NCBI RefSeq assembly: GCF_013870535.1
Contig: NZ_JACBXC010000002.1
Span: 1 to 40,714 of the forward strand
Source of the DNA: Streptomyces phytophilus
GTDB lineage: Bacteria; Actinomycetota; Actinomycetes; Streptomycetales; Streptomycetaceae
Direction: 5' to 3'
Length of the DNA stretch: 40,714 bases
Made by a program: the position numbers and the translations under genes
Part shown: piece by piece, positions 15,661 through 24,400 of the stretch
Position numbering within the stretch: position 1 is the stretch's first letter
How the letters are laid out: every line of letters starts with the position of its first letter
The notes under the pieces: generated by a model
What the model was told of the DNA's origin: nothing
Databases searched by the model: none
The model's input: the letters and a program-made list of their open reading frames with translations, nothing else

Positions 15661-16251
15661 CGAGCCGCAGGCCAGAAAACGTGCTCCGCCGTTCCGGAAG
15701 CGGCGGGGCCGCCGGGGAGTTCTGGTGGACCTCGCCGCGCTGCTCTTCGCGGTTGGCGGGGTTGTCGGCTACCCGGGATTGACATCCTACGGCGAGGCCG
15801 CCAGCCAGACTCGGCCTCCGCCCATGGAGGTGAGGTGTCGCCGCCCGAGGCGCCGAGTTGGCGCTCCACGACGCCTGGGCCAGTGTGTTCGGAACATCTG
15901 AGCAACGTTCCGAACGCGCTCAAACGCCGATCCATCTTGTCAGCTTGGCGGCAAGGTAAGCATTCTCGACATCTGCCATGACATTCGTATACGCACGGCG
16001 TCTTCATGTGCACACTGCACGTGAGCTGGCGGACTCGGGTTGGCGGAAGCGTGCAGGACGGCCGCGCGGCAGCTCCCCGCCGTTGGGCTACCCGGCCCGC
16101 TCGTACACTCTGGCGACATTCCAGTCCGGCAGCCGACGCCAGAGGTCATCCCGGAATTGAAGATTCAATCGGAACGGCGGTCAAAAGGCCGCAACCCGCG
16201 CGGCACGGCACACAGAAACATCAGCAGGCTCATTCTTGCCGCTAAATGATT
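15661..16251. other. Gene-poor interval after cas2e
   Basis: About 590 bases without a supportable gene. One frame just after cas2e gives a hydrophobic stretch (VLVDLAALLFAVGGVVGYPG) but has no start and soon degrades, so it may be a remnant of unknown origin. Base composition falls toward AT after about 16150, unlike the cas operon. No repeats or tRNA were seen. Confidence 0.4.
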
Positions 16252-16282
16252 TGCGGGCCGTAGAATACTTCTACGGCCCGCA
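16252..16282 (-). terminator. Strong hairpin downstream of the small peptide gene
   Basis: A perfect 14-bp inverted repeat, TGCGGGCCGTAGAA then TAC then TTCTACGGCCCGCA. It lies 11 bases past the stop of the reverse-strand peptide gene. There is no long T-tract, as is common for actinomycete terminators. It could also serve cas-operon transcripts arriving from the left. Confidence 0.75.
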
Positions 16283-16292
16283 GATGTGTCGA

Positions 16293-16412
16293 TTACTTCA
16301 TTACGTAGGGTATGCACACCGCCTGAGCGGATACACTTGCCAGCAATAGGAATGTGGATGCGGTCGCCAAGATAGCAGAAAATCGTGCAGTATTCCTACC
16401 GATTTTTGGCAT
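16293..16412 (-). CDS. Small secreted peptide precursor (39 aa), candidate signal peptide/pheromone
   Basis: A protein of 39 residues. It starts MPKIGRNTAR, continues through a hydrophobic core (FSAILATASTFLLLASVS) and an AXA signal-peptidase site (AQA), and leaves a predicted mature octapeptide VCIPYVMK. ATG at 16412 has AGGAA eight bases upstream, and the stop is followed after 11 bases by a perfect hairpin terminator, so this looks like a real gene despite its size. The -3 residue before the cysteine does not fit a lipobox. The gene is AT-richer than its neighbours. Upstream on the same strand is the remnant of a TPR protein. Short exported peptides beside TPR receptors are typical of RRNPP-type cell signalling, so that role is suggested, not shown. 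A host-defence or modified peptide is also possible. Confidence 0.6.
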   Translation of the reverse strand: MPKIGRNTARFSAILATASTFLLLASVSAQAVCIPYVMK

Positions 16413-16537
16413 GCGTGCAGTTCCTAACGTCGTACGGGTTGCCCAAAGATTCCGACAAGCATGAGGCGGCGCCACAGCGGACGGGTGACGCCCTGGGCGG
16501 CCCGACCATCTAAGCGCATCATCTTGACCAGGGCAAG

Positions 16538-17026
16538 TCAGGTTGGATCAAGGAGCGATGGCCAACGTTGTGTCGCGCATATGTGCGACACTCTCGTGTG
16601 TACGGAACTCGCGTGCGGATCTCGCGGTCGAGCGCGCACGCAGACCAATAATTGAGTTCCCGACCCGTTTTCCCCTTCTTCGGGATGTCTCACGATAGCC
16701 TGCGCTTCCCGACTGAGTTGCGCTGCCCATTCGAGGAGACCGCGGTGGTGTTGTATATCGGCGAATGCGAGAAGGCTCGCCGATTGTTCCGCGGGGTCTT
16801 GGAGGTGGCGGGTGAGGTTCAGGCTCGCCTCAAGGTGTTCGGCAGCTTCCGACAATTGCCCCACGTCACGCTCGGCGCGCCCAAAGTCACGGAGAGTCTG
16901 AGCCTCCTCTGTGACGGATTGGATGCGGCGGGCGGTCTTCTCCCAGGGCTTGCGCTGGTCGGTGGCGAGAGGGACAGATCCAGGCGCTGGACCGCACCCA
17001 GCCGACTCAGGTATGTCGGTACTGCT
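16538..17026 (-). pseudogene. TPR-domain regulator remnant (C-terminal fragment)
   Basis: The reverse strand is open for about 160 codons but has no usable start before a TAG at 17027-17029, except an internal GTG at 16864. The translation is clearly helical-repeat protein: TDQRKPWEKTARRIQSV, EEAQTLRDFGRAERDVGQL, SEAAEHLEASLNLTRHLQD and ASLLAFADIQHHRGLLEWAA. This alternation of small and aromatic residues is that of tetratricopeptide repeats in Streptomyces regulators. The N-terminal part (a DNA-binding or NTPase domain in intact relatives) is absent, and the last 45 residues look unrelated. It is probably a decayed receptor or regulator that once partnered the adjacent peptide gene. Confidence 0.55.
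16570..16591. promoter_or_regulatory. 22-bp near-perfect palindrome, possible operator
   Basis: The sequence GTGTCGCGCATATGTGCGACAC is an inverted repeat with a single asymmetric pair. It lies about 160 bases upstream of the reverse-strand peptide gene and inside the tail of the TPR remnant. Its size and symmetry suit a dimeric regulator. No regulator is assigned. Confidence 0.4.
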
Positions 17027-17136
17027 CTACTGGCCACTCCGCCCCTGTGAGACCGGATGGGGTGGGTGCTGATGGTTGCGTCCCGGGCGGCGTCAAGATG
17101 GTGCCGGGGGCACGCCCCCCGAGACGAACGACTCAG

Positions 17137-17142
17137 TACAAT
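17137..17142 (+). promoter_or_regulatory. -10 element TACAAT for a leaderless transcript
   Basis: TACAAT ends 6 bases before the GTG at 17149, a spacing that places transcription start at or next to the start codon. No clear -35 is seen. A GGGGGCACGCCCCC hairpin lies just upstream at about 17105-17120. Confidence 0.5.
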
Positions 17143-17148
17143 CACGGC

Positions 17149-17712
17149 GTGGAAGCAGAGTCCATAGCTCAATTTGCTAGTGCGGCCGTCACCTTCGTAG
17201 GTGTACCCGCAATCTACCTACAGGCGCGAGCAGCCCATCTTGCTGCCAGGACTTCGGCGAGAGCTGAGCACGTGCGCGTACGCCAAGAACACCAACGGAA
17301 CGCGTGGCGTGACGTCTTCAGCAGCGGCCGAGACCTGAAGTCAGTAGCAGCGAGCTGCTTACTTCGCATGGAGAGATGGCCCCCTGAAGACGCCCCTGAG
17401 CGTCACCACGATTCTGCGGTGGAGGACCTGGTACGCAAGGCCACTGCAATGCAGGAAGCTTGTGTGTCCTTCGGGCTTGCAATTGACGAGGTCAGACTCG
17501 AAGGCCCCGACGAGCTCAACGCGGCGATTGAGGAGCTGGATGCGATTAATGGGCGACTTAGGTATGCGTTGGAAAATTCAATGCGTCCGATTTCTGAAGG
17601 AAGACAGCGTGAGATCGAAATAATGGAGGAGGCAATTTCCAACCTGGGGACAGCCATCGGTCACTGCCTGCCGACTTTGCGTTCATACCTGAACCGGGAC
17701 CCAACGAGATGA
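17149..17712 (+). CDS. Unknown protein with one N-terminal membrane helix
   Basis: A protein of 187 residues from GTG 17149. The open frame continues upstream to 17047, but that part is low-complexity and lacks a ribosome site, while a good -10 lies directly before 17149. Residues about 5-24 form one membrane helix (IAQFASAAVTFVGVPAIYLQ). The rest is soluble and mainly helical, with coiled-coil-like stretches (ARTSARAEHVRVRQEHQRNA, ELNAAIEELDAINGRLRYAL). Codon use is less GC-biased than in the cas operon. No family is recognised. The topology resembles the small single-anchor sensors often found in defence or phage-derived islands. It lies immediately upstream of an IS630 insertion. Confidence 0.6.
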   Translation: MEAESIAQFASAAVTFVGVPAIYLQARAAHLAARTSARAEHVRVRQEHQRNAWRDVFSSGRDLKSVAASCLLRMERWPPEDAPERHHDSAVEDLVRKATAMQEACVSFGLAIDEVRLEGPDELNAAIEELDAINGRLRYALENSMRPISEGRQREIEIMEEAISNLGTAIGHCLPTLRSYLNRDPTR

Positions 17713-17783
17713 TGCACTTATGGGCCTTTCGTATGAGGCCAGCTTGCCGCCTACGTCCTGATCATGTTCCGTCTCGGTTGCTA

Positions 17784-18941
17784 CTGAACTTGAATCTGTG
17801 ATGTCGGTTAGCCGTTGATGGTCAGGCCGGTGCCGGCGAGGCAGCCGTCGACTACGTCGGGGCGGTACTGAATCTGCTTCAGCTTGCGCCTGACTGCGCG
17901 GGTTACTTGGGAGAGGTCGGCAGCCGCGAGGTTGCCTATCTCGCGCTTGACCAACGACCAGATGCCTTCCTGGGGGTTGAGGTCGGGTGTGTAGGTGGGC
18001 AGGTGGAAGACGGTGAGCCAGTCGGCATTTGCCTCGATGAAGTCCCGCATGCCACGGGTGAGGTGGAGGCGGACGTTGTCCCAGACCAGGACGATCGGGC
18101 CGCCGAGCTGGATCCTGGCCCTCACGAGCAGGCGGCAGACGTCTTTCCAGCCGAAGCCCTTGGGTTCGTCCTTGCGGCCCCGGTACTCGCGCAACCCGTA
18201 GATCAGCCGCGACCTGGATCCGGGCCTAAAACAGCACATGCCCATCATGGACAGACGGCCGCTGCCCCGGCTGCGGACCCTGACCACCGGCGTGCGGCCG
18301 ACCCTGCCCCAGGTCCTGACCCTCGGCGGTGTCATCGACTGACCCGCCTCGTCCTCGAAGGCGATCCACGCGCCCCGGGCCGCGGCCTCTCTTTTACCCG
18401 GGGCCAGACCTCCTTCTTCCACAGCTCGACCGCCTCATCGTCCCGCTCGATCGCCCGCCGAGCGGGCTGCTGCCAGGACCAGCCATGCCTCTTCAGCAGC
18501 AGCCACGTGCCCTCGACCGTGTACGAGACGTGGAACAGCCGCCCGATCACCGTCTTGATCCTCGCCAGTGTCCACCGCTGATCCGGCCAGCCATGGGCCA
18601 GCGGTCCACGCTCAAGCTCCCGCTCCAGACGTTCCATCTGGCCCGGCCCCAGCCGTGGGCGGCCCGGCGACCCCTTCGACAGGACCCCGGCCTCACCCCT
18701 CTCCCGCCACGACTTCCGCCAGCGCTCCACCGACCGCTCCGACACGCGTAACGCGGCAGCGATGCCCTTGTTCTTCTCTCCGCGTTCGAAGCGCTCCACG
18801 GCCTGCAGCCGTACCCGCTCCCGCGCGGCCCTCCCAGCGTCGGACAGTCCGCCGCCCTGCGCGTATCTCACCCGCACAGACCTACCGGATCCACCCCTCA
18901 ACTGCCAGGCCGACGAACCGACATCACCCAATCAAGTTCAG
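17784..18941 (-). mobile_element. IS630-family insertion sequence, 1158 bp
   Basis: The ends are inverted repeats that begin CTGAACTTGA. The left end (17784 onward) and the reverse complement of the right end (to 18941) agree over about 24 bases with a few mismatches. Both ends are bounded by TA (17782-17783 and 18942-18943), the target duplication typical of IS630/Tc1-mariner elements. The element contains one reverse-strand transposase in two overlapping frames. It sits 38 bases from the left end of the ISAs1-like unit. Confidence 0.88.
17808..18877 (-). CDS. IS630-family transposase, two frames joined by probable -1 frameshift
   Basis: The first frame starts at a GTG near 18877 and runs to 18332. 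It carries the helix-turn-helix part: RVRLQAVERFERGEKNKGIA, RVSERSVERWRKSWRERG and then PDQRWTLARIKTVIGRLFHV. The second frame ends at 17808 and holds the DDE domain: D in IAFEDEAGQS, D in IVLVWDNVRLHL and E in PDLNPQEGIWSLVKRE. Reverse-strand GTAAAAGAG, at about 18388-18397, offers a slippery AAAAG. Slipping back one base joins WPRVK to REAAARGAWIAFEDEAG without loss, so the product may be whole. Two-frame expression is known in the IS630 family. Plain inactivation is the alternative. Confidence 0.85.
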
Positions 18942-19073
18942 TAGTGATCAGCAGCCCGTATGAGTGGTGGGCTGACCTGCAGGGCTTCGTCGTTCTCGCG
19001 TGATGTCCGGTTCGTGATCATGCTGTGAGCTAAATCACGTGTCATGACTGGTGTTTGATGTGAGACTGCGGGA

Positions 19074-19976
19074 GTGATCGAAGTACCGGACGCCGTGCGG
19101 AACAAGGTTCGCGCTGCCGGTGTCGAAGACTGGCTTGAGCGCCTGCCCGCGCTTGTCACGAGCCTTGAGGCTGACTGGTCGATCATCGTGGGGCGCCCGT
19201 ACACGGGCGGGTCCGAGGCATTCGTGGCCGAAGCGACCCGGGCGGACGGAGCCTCAGCGATTCTCAAGGTGCTGGTGCCAGGCGTGGGGAACGGCTCCTC
19301 CAACGAGGCGATGGTGCTCCGCATTGTTGGAGGAGAAGGATGCCCGGCGCTTTACCGATATGACGCCGACCGGGGTGCCCTGCTCATGGAACGACTGGGG
19401 CGGCCGATGTTCGAGCTCGGCCTACCGCTCTCGCGTCGTCTTGAGATTCTCTGTGATACCGCAGCGCGCATCTGGCGTCCGGCGCTGGACTGTGGGCTGC
19501 CCACCGGTGCCGAGAAGGCCCGGTGGCTCGCCGACTTCATTGCGAGGTTGTGGGAGGAACTCGATCACCCCTGTTCCGAGAAGGCGGTCGAGCAGGCCCT
19601 CGTCTCGGCCCGACGGCGGGAGCGAGCGCACCGCGACGAGAGAGCCGTATTGGTCCACGGCGATGTGCACCAACTGAACGCGCTTCAGAGCGATGGCGGC
19701 TTTAAGCTGGTCGATCCGGACGGTCTCCTTGCGGAGGCCGAGTACGACCTGGGTGTCCTGATGCGTGGAGACCCGGTCGAGCTGCTCGCTGGTGACCCCT
19801 TCGAGCGGGCCCGTTGGCTGGCCGCCCGGACGGGTCTTGATCCCGTGGCCACCTGGGAATGGGGCGTGATCGAGCGGGTGTCGACGGGACTGCTCTGCAC
19901 GCAGATTCATCTTCAGCCTCTCGGCAGGGACACGCTCCGGGCAGCGGAGGCCGTCGCTGGTTTGTCGATGTCGTAG
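19074..19976 (+). CDS. Aminoglycoside/hydroxyurea phosphotransferase family kinase, APH(6)-like
   Basis: A protein of 300 residues, the normal length for the APH_6_hur family that includes streptomycin 6-phosphotransferases and hydroxyurea phosphotransferase. Visible parts are the nucleotide-binding lobe with SAILKVLVPG (the ATP lysine) and GSSNEAMVLRIV, the hinge segment GALLMERLG, the catalytic loop VLVHGDVHQLNAL with D197, and the metal-binding KLVDPDGLLAE. It would phosphorylate a small hydroxylated antibiotic in the cytoplasm. The exact substrate cannot be read from the sequence. GTG 19074 is the start, with no strong ribosome site. The gene lies 64 bases inside the left repeat of the ISAs1-like unit, converging on the transposase pseudogene. 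Confidence 0.85.
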   Translation: MIEVPDAVRNKVRAAGVEDWLERLPALVTSLEADWSIIVGRPYTGGSEAFVAEATRADGASAILKVLVPGVGNGSSNEAMVLRIVGGEGCPALYRYDADRGALLMERLGRPMFELGLPLSRRLEILCDTAARIWRPALDCGLPTGAEKARWLADFIARLWEELDHPCSEKAVEQALVSARRRERAHRDERAVLVHGDVHQLNALQSDGGFKLVDPDGLLAEAEYDLGVLMRGDPVELLAGDPFERARWLAARTGLDPVATWEWGVIERVSTGLLCTQIHLQPLGRDTLRAAEAVAGLSMS

Positions 19977-20071
19977 GTGCTCGGCGAGGAGTGTCCCTGA
20001 CCGCCGGATGGAGGCACTGTGTCCGGCCGCCCGGTATCCGGCAATAGCGGGCGGTACGAGGCAGGTCTGTG

Positions 20072-21255
20072 TTTAGGTGAGGCCGAATGTGGTCACGGCG
20101 CGTGTGGCGTCTCGGCTGTTGTGGCGTAGGGCGGCGGCGATGTTGGTGACGCCGTTGAGCTTCAGGGCGCCGATGGCGAGGTTGCGCCAGGTCGCCATCA
20201 CGCGACGTGCGTTGCCGGTGCGGAGTTGGGAGGCGTCCTCGGCGAAGTCGTGTCTCGCATGTGGTGGAGAGCTTCGATCTTCCAGTGGCCGCGGATCAGG
20301 GCCGCGAGCTGGGCAGGAGCGGCCTGGTGGGCGGCGAGGTTGGTGACCGCGTAGACGGTTTTCACCGTGGTCTTCCCGGTCTTGGGGTGGGTGCGGCGGC
20401 GTTTGAGCTGCAGGGCCTGGGCGGCGTGTGGAAAGAGCAGGCCGTTCACCGTGACGACCTTGAGCCGGCGGATCTCGCGGCGTCCGTGTCCGGTGTCGCG
20501 GGTGCGGTCCTGGAGCGGGATCTCGGCCCAGGGCAGCGCGCCCAATTGCGCGTGGAGCTTCTTCTGGTTGCCCTTCACGATCACGATGTAGTGGGCTCTG
20601 TGGCGGCTGACCAGGTATTCGGCGTGCTCGCGTTGGGTGTGCAGGGCGTCGGAGGTGACGACCGTCCCGGTCAGATCGATGTCGTCCAACAGCGGTTGGA
20701 ACAGGGCCACTTCGCTTTGCTTCTCACCGACATCAAGCTGGGCCAGAACCACTGAGGCGGCATGTTCGACGGCGGCCAGCAGGTGGATCCGGCGGTCGTG
20801 CGGCTTGGCTGCACCACGCAGGCTCTTGCCGTCCACCGCCGCGGCCTGCAGCCCGGTGCCCGCAGCGGGACAGTGGTCGGCGAGCCAGGCACCCACCGCG
20901 CGGTCGAGGGCGTCGGCGTCGATGCGCGCCAGCAGGCGGCGGATCGACGCTTCCGAGGGGACGGGCATTCGCCGGTGAACGGATCACGCACACCGCCCAG
21001 CGCGGTCCGCACGGGGGCGGGGGTGTCGGCCGCCCACTCCGCGATGGCCAGCAGTGATCGCGCACCGGCCAGCACGGCCGCCGCACTCAGGGCGAGCACG
21101 TACACGGCGGCATGCCGCAGTCCGCGCGCCGCGCGCGGGTCGGGTACCTGAGCCAGCCGCTGAAGGAGTCCGGCCCGCTCATCGGGCGTGACCGGCGGCT
21201 GGTCACGTAACTGGCCAAGGGCAGTGCCTACTTGAGAGGATGCGTCTGCAGGCAT
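20072..21255 (-). pseudogene. ISAs1-family transposase, broken by two frameshifts
   Basis: The reverse-strand pieces in order are an N-terminal segment from about 21255 (LLQRLAQVPDPRAARGLRH, AAVLAGARSLLAIAEWA, DPFTGE), a main segment ([61 protein letters not shown], then [18 protein letters not shown]) and a C-terminal segment readable only in another frame ([17 protein letters not shown], ending TFGLT at 20072). The frame changes near 20965 and again near 20250, where one T appears to be missing from a TTC codon. The DDE residues are present but no continuous protein can be made, unless these are sequencing errors. Confidence 0.85.
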
Positions 21256-21428
21256 GGACTTCCGTAGCGATCACGGGACGTAGACACTCACATGATCACG
21301 GATGGTCTTGCCTGCACTCGTTCAGCCCCCCACCACCCCAACCATCGGCAAGCCGGACATCACGCGAGAACGACGGAGCCCTGGGCTGACCTGCGGGTTC
21401 TGTAGATCATCACGCAGTAGCACCCGCG

Positions 21429-24400
21429 CTAGGCGTTCATGTCATCGCCCTGCGTACTGGAGAGGGGGAGGGTTCCGTTTCGCTGGAGGAGACTTAGCGC
21501 CTGCAGCATCTCGGTCTCTTCTGCCCCAGAGTTGATCTTGCGACTCAGAGCAAGGCCGGCCCTGAGGTGCCCCCGGGCCTGGGCGAGACGTCCGGTGGCC
21601 GCTTCCGCCTCACTCAAGGCGCGAAGGGCCTGGCACTCCTCCAGCGCGGCACGGATGGTGCGGGCGATGGTCAGCGCAGCGGTGTGGTGAGGGAGCGCCT
21701 GCTCGCTGCGGCCCGCAGCATGGAGTGCTTGGCCGATCCCGATGTGTGCGATGGCCTCACTGCGGCGGTCGCCGGCGCTGCGTAACGCCGGAAGCACCTT
21801 GTCGTACAGTCCCAGCGCCTCCTCCGGTCTTCCATGCCTGCACAGTGTGTCGGCGAGGTTCATCTGGAGGATGGCGTACTGCCCGGTGCCGACCGGGGCC
21901 TGAGAAAGGCTGATCGCCTGCCGGTAGGAACCGATGGCGCTGTCCAGATTGCCTGCTTCCTTGTGCAGTTCCGCCAGGTTGTGGACGGCGATGAACTGTC
22001 CGCGTTGGTCACCGATATCGCGGAAGCGCGCGCGGCCTTCGAGGAAGTATTTCAAGGCATCTTTGTGGCGCTCGAGACGAAGGCAGATCATTCCCAGGAG
22101 ATTGTAACTCCTGCCTTGTTGGAGGCGATCCGTTCCGGCCAGCCGCAGCCGCAGTGCGCGTTGTTGGAGGTTCAGGGCATCGGTGTGCCGGGCGGTATGC
22201 CAGCAGGTGATGGACTGCTGGTGAAGGGCTTCGGCTTCCAGTTCTTCGTCACCGGCCGCCTGGGCAAGTTCCAGGGCTTTCCTGGCGCTATCGAGCGCTT
22301 CGTCGTAGTGGCCGGCGCCAGCACAGACACCCGCGAGATCGATCAGAGCGCGACCGTGAGCTGCGCTCTCCCTTGTGGTCTGCCAGTAGGCAACGGCCGC
22401 TCGGAGAAGGGGAGTTGCGGTGCTGAGGTAGCCCTCGCCGCTCATGAAGCCGGCCAGCGTGTGGGTGAGCAGAGCCGACTGCCGCGGGGAGCCGTGAGCG
22501 CGGGCGTATTCGAGTGCGGCCAGCAGGCTGGGCCCTTCGGCGGTGAACCACTGCTGAGGGTTGTGCCGGACCGGCGGCGTTGTGGCGTGGGCGGGCAGGG
22601 CGATGCGCAGGCGGTGGGGATAGGCACGCCGGTCGGCCCGGTCAGCGGTGTGCAGATAGTGGTGAATCAGCCGGGCAAGCGCGTGCTGGTTCTCGGATGC
22701 TGCATCCTCTTCGGCGAGGGTCGAGGCGTACTCGCGTAGCAGGTCGTGCAGGCGGTATCGGTGGGGAGCGGGTTCGAAGATCAGGCAGCAGGCCAGCAGT
22801 TCCTCCAGCACATGCTCGGCCTCTTCCCAAGGGAGGCCGGTCAGTGCGGCTGCGGCTTCGGGACTGAACTCAGAACCTATGTGCAGGCCGAGTCGGCGGA
22901 AGACCTTCTGCTGCGTGGGGGTGAGTGCCCGGTAGGAGACCTCAAGCGCGGACGCCATCGCATCGTTGTGGTCACGGATTTCGGGTAGACGCCGACGTGC
23001 CCGGTTGAAGCTGTCCATCAGGTCGGAGACCCGCCACGCTGGTCGGGAGAGCAGACGTCTGGCGATGAGAGTCAATGCGAGAGGGAGGTCGCCGCACAGT
23101 CGGGCCAAGGTCGCCGCTTCCTCTGTGCCGGGGTTCCGTTCTTCGTTATCGAGTAGGCGTTGAAGAAGAGCGACGGCATCCGTGCGGGGCAGGATATCCA
23201 ACGCGAGGTGCTGAACGCCGGGGAGACCTGTCAGCCGATGACGGCTTGTGATGAGGATGAAAGGGGAGGAGTCCCCGGGCAGTAGTGGGGTGACCTGCTC
23301 TGCGCTGGCGGCATCGTCGAGGACGGCGACGAACCGGCGCCCTCGTACCGTGGTTCGCCACAGAGCGATGAGGCCGTTGAGGTCCTGGGGGAGGGCTGCC
23401 GGCGGAATGCCGAGGAGACGCAGCAGTTCACCGAGGGCCTCGGCTGAGCTCATGGGGGCCTGGTGGGGAGCGTGACCGCGCAACTCGAGGAAGAGCCGCC
23501 CGTCGGGGAAGTGCTCGCGCAGTTGGTGGGCTGCGTGGACGGCTAGCGCGGTCTTCCCCGAACCGGGCATGCCGGTCACTGCGGCCGCAGTGACACCTGT
23601 GCTGCCGGGCTCCTCCACTGTGCTGGCCAGCATCCCAGTCAGCCGCTCCAGTTCAGCCTGGCGGCCCACCCACGGCACATCAGGGGGCAGAGTCTCAGGC
23701 ACGAGTGCGGGACAGGCGGGGGAGGAGGCTGAGGGCAGCAGCGCAGCGACCGGTGTCCGGGCCAGAATGCCGCGGTGAATGTGCTGGAACTCGGCGCCGG
23801 GCTCGGCGCCCGATTCCCGCAGGATGTGTTGCCGCGTGCGCTGCAGTAAGCGGCTGGCTGCCTCAGTCCGTCCGCATCCGTGGAGGGCGAGGGCGAGTTG
23901 ACTGGCAACAGATTCATCCGCTGGCTCACGCTCCGCAAGAGGCTGTAGGCCGGTGACGGCTTCTGCGTAGTGCCCCAGGCGCACGGCGACATCCGCCTGA
24001 AGCCGGGCGGTGGTCAGGTTTCTCTCCTCGACGAAGCTGCGCAGCTGTGCGGCCCAGGTTCCGGGCAGCCCCGCCAGAGGTTCACCGCCCCATAATCGGG
24101 AGGCCTCCTGCACCGCAGCGAGAGCTTCCCTGTCGCTGCCGCCATCAGCCAGCCAGCGAGCCTGGTCGAGAAGAGTCAGGTACCTGCGCAGATCGACTGT
24201 ATCCGGATCGGCCTGCAGCGTGTAGGTGTGCGAGTTGTTGGTGATGGTGGGCCCGTGTGGGCCGGCCAGGGCCGACAGCATTTTGCGAATGTGGTGGAGG
24301 TGCACATATAGCGCCTCGCGTGGCTTCGCAGGTGGGTGATCGTCCCAGACCCGGTGGACGAGAGTGTCCACGCTCACCGTCCGGCCGGCATCCCACGCCA

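Larger units (their letters stand above)
18980..21383. mobile_element. ISAs1-like element carrying a phosphotransferase gene, 2404 bp
   Basis: The terminal inverted repeats are 31 bp at 18980-19010 and 21353-21383, both starting CAGGGCT and identical except at one position. Each end is flanked by the same 10 bases, GGCTGACCTG (18970-18979 and 21384-21393), a perfect target-site duplication. The repeats and duplication define the unit without reference to its genes. Inside are a forward phosphotransferase gene and a reverse, twice-frameshifted ISAs1-family transposase. The unit therefore moved as one piece, with the kinase gene as passenger between the transposase and the left end. Confidence 0.88.

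Noticed and set aside
14559-16013. 484-codon reverse open frame over cas1e and cas2e
   Set aside because: Antisense shadow of two well-supported genes, with Gly/Val/Asp-rich composition typical of the opposite strand of GC-rich coding DNA.
16293-16475. 60-codon version of the small peptide with an earlier start
   Set aside because: The extra 21 residues lack a ribosome site and would put charged and aromatic residues ahead of a signal peptide. The ATG at 16412 has AGGAA at the right distance.
21834-22739. 301-codon forward frame within the SARP gene
   Set aside because: Antisense to the TPR region of a protein with recognisable SARP, NB-ARC and TPR domains.
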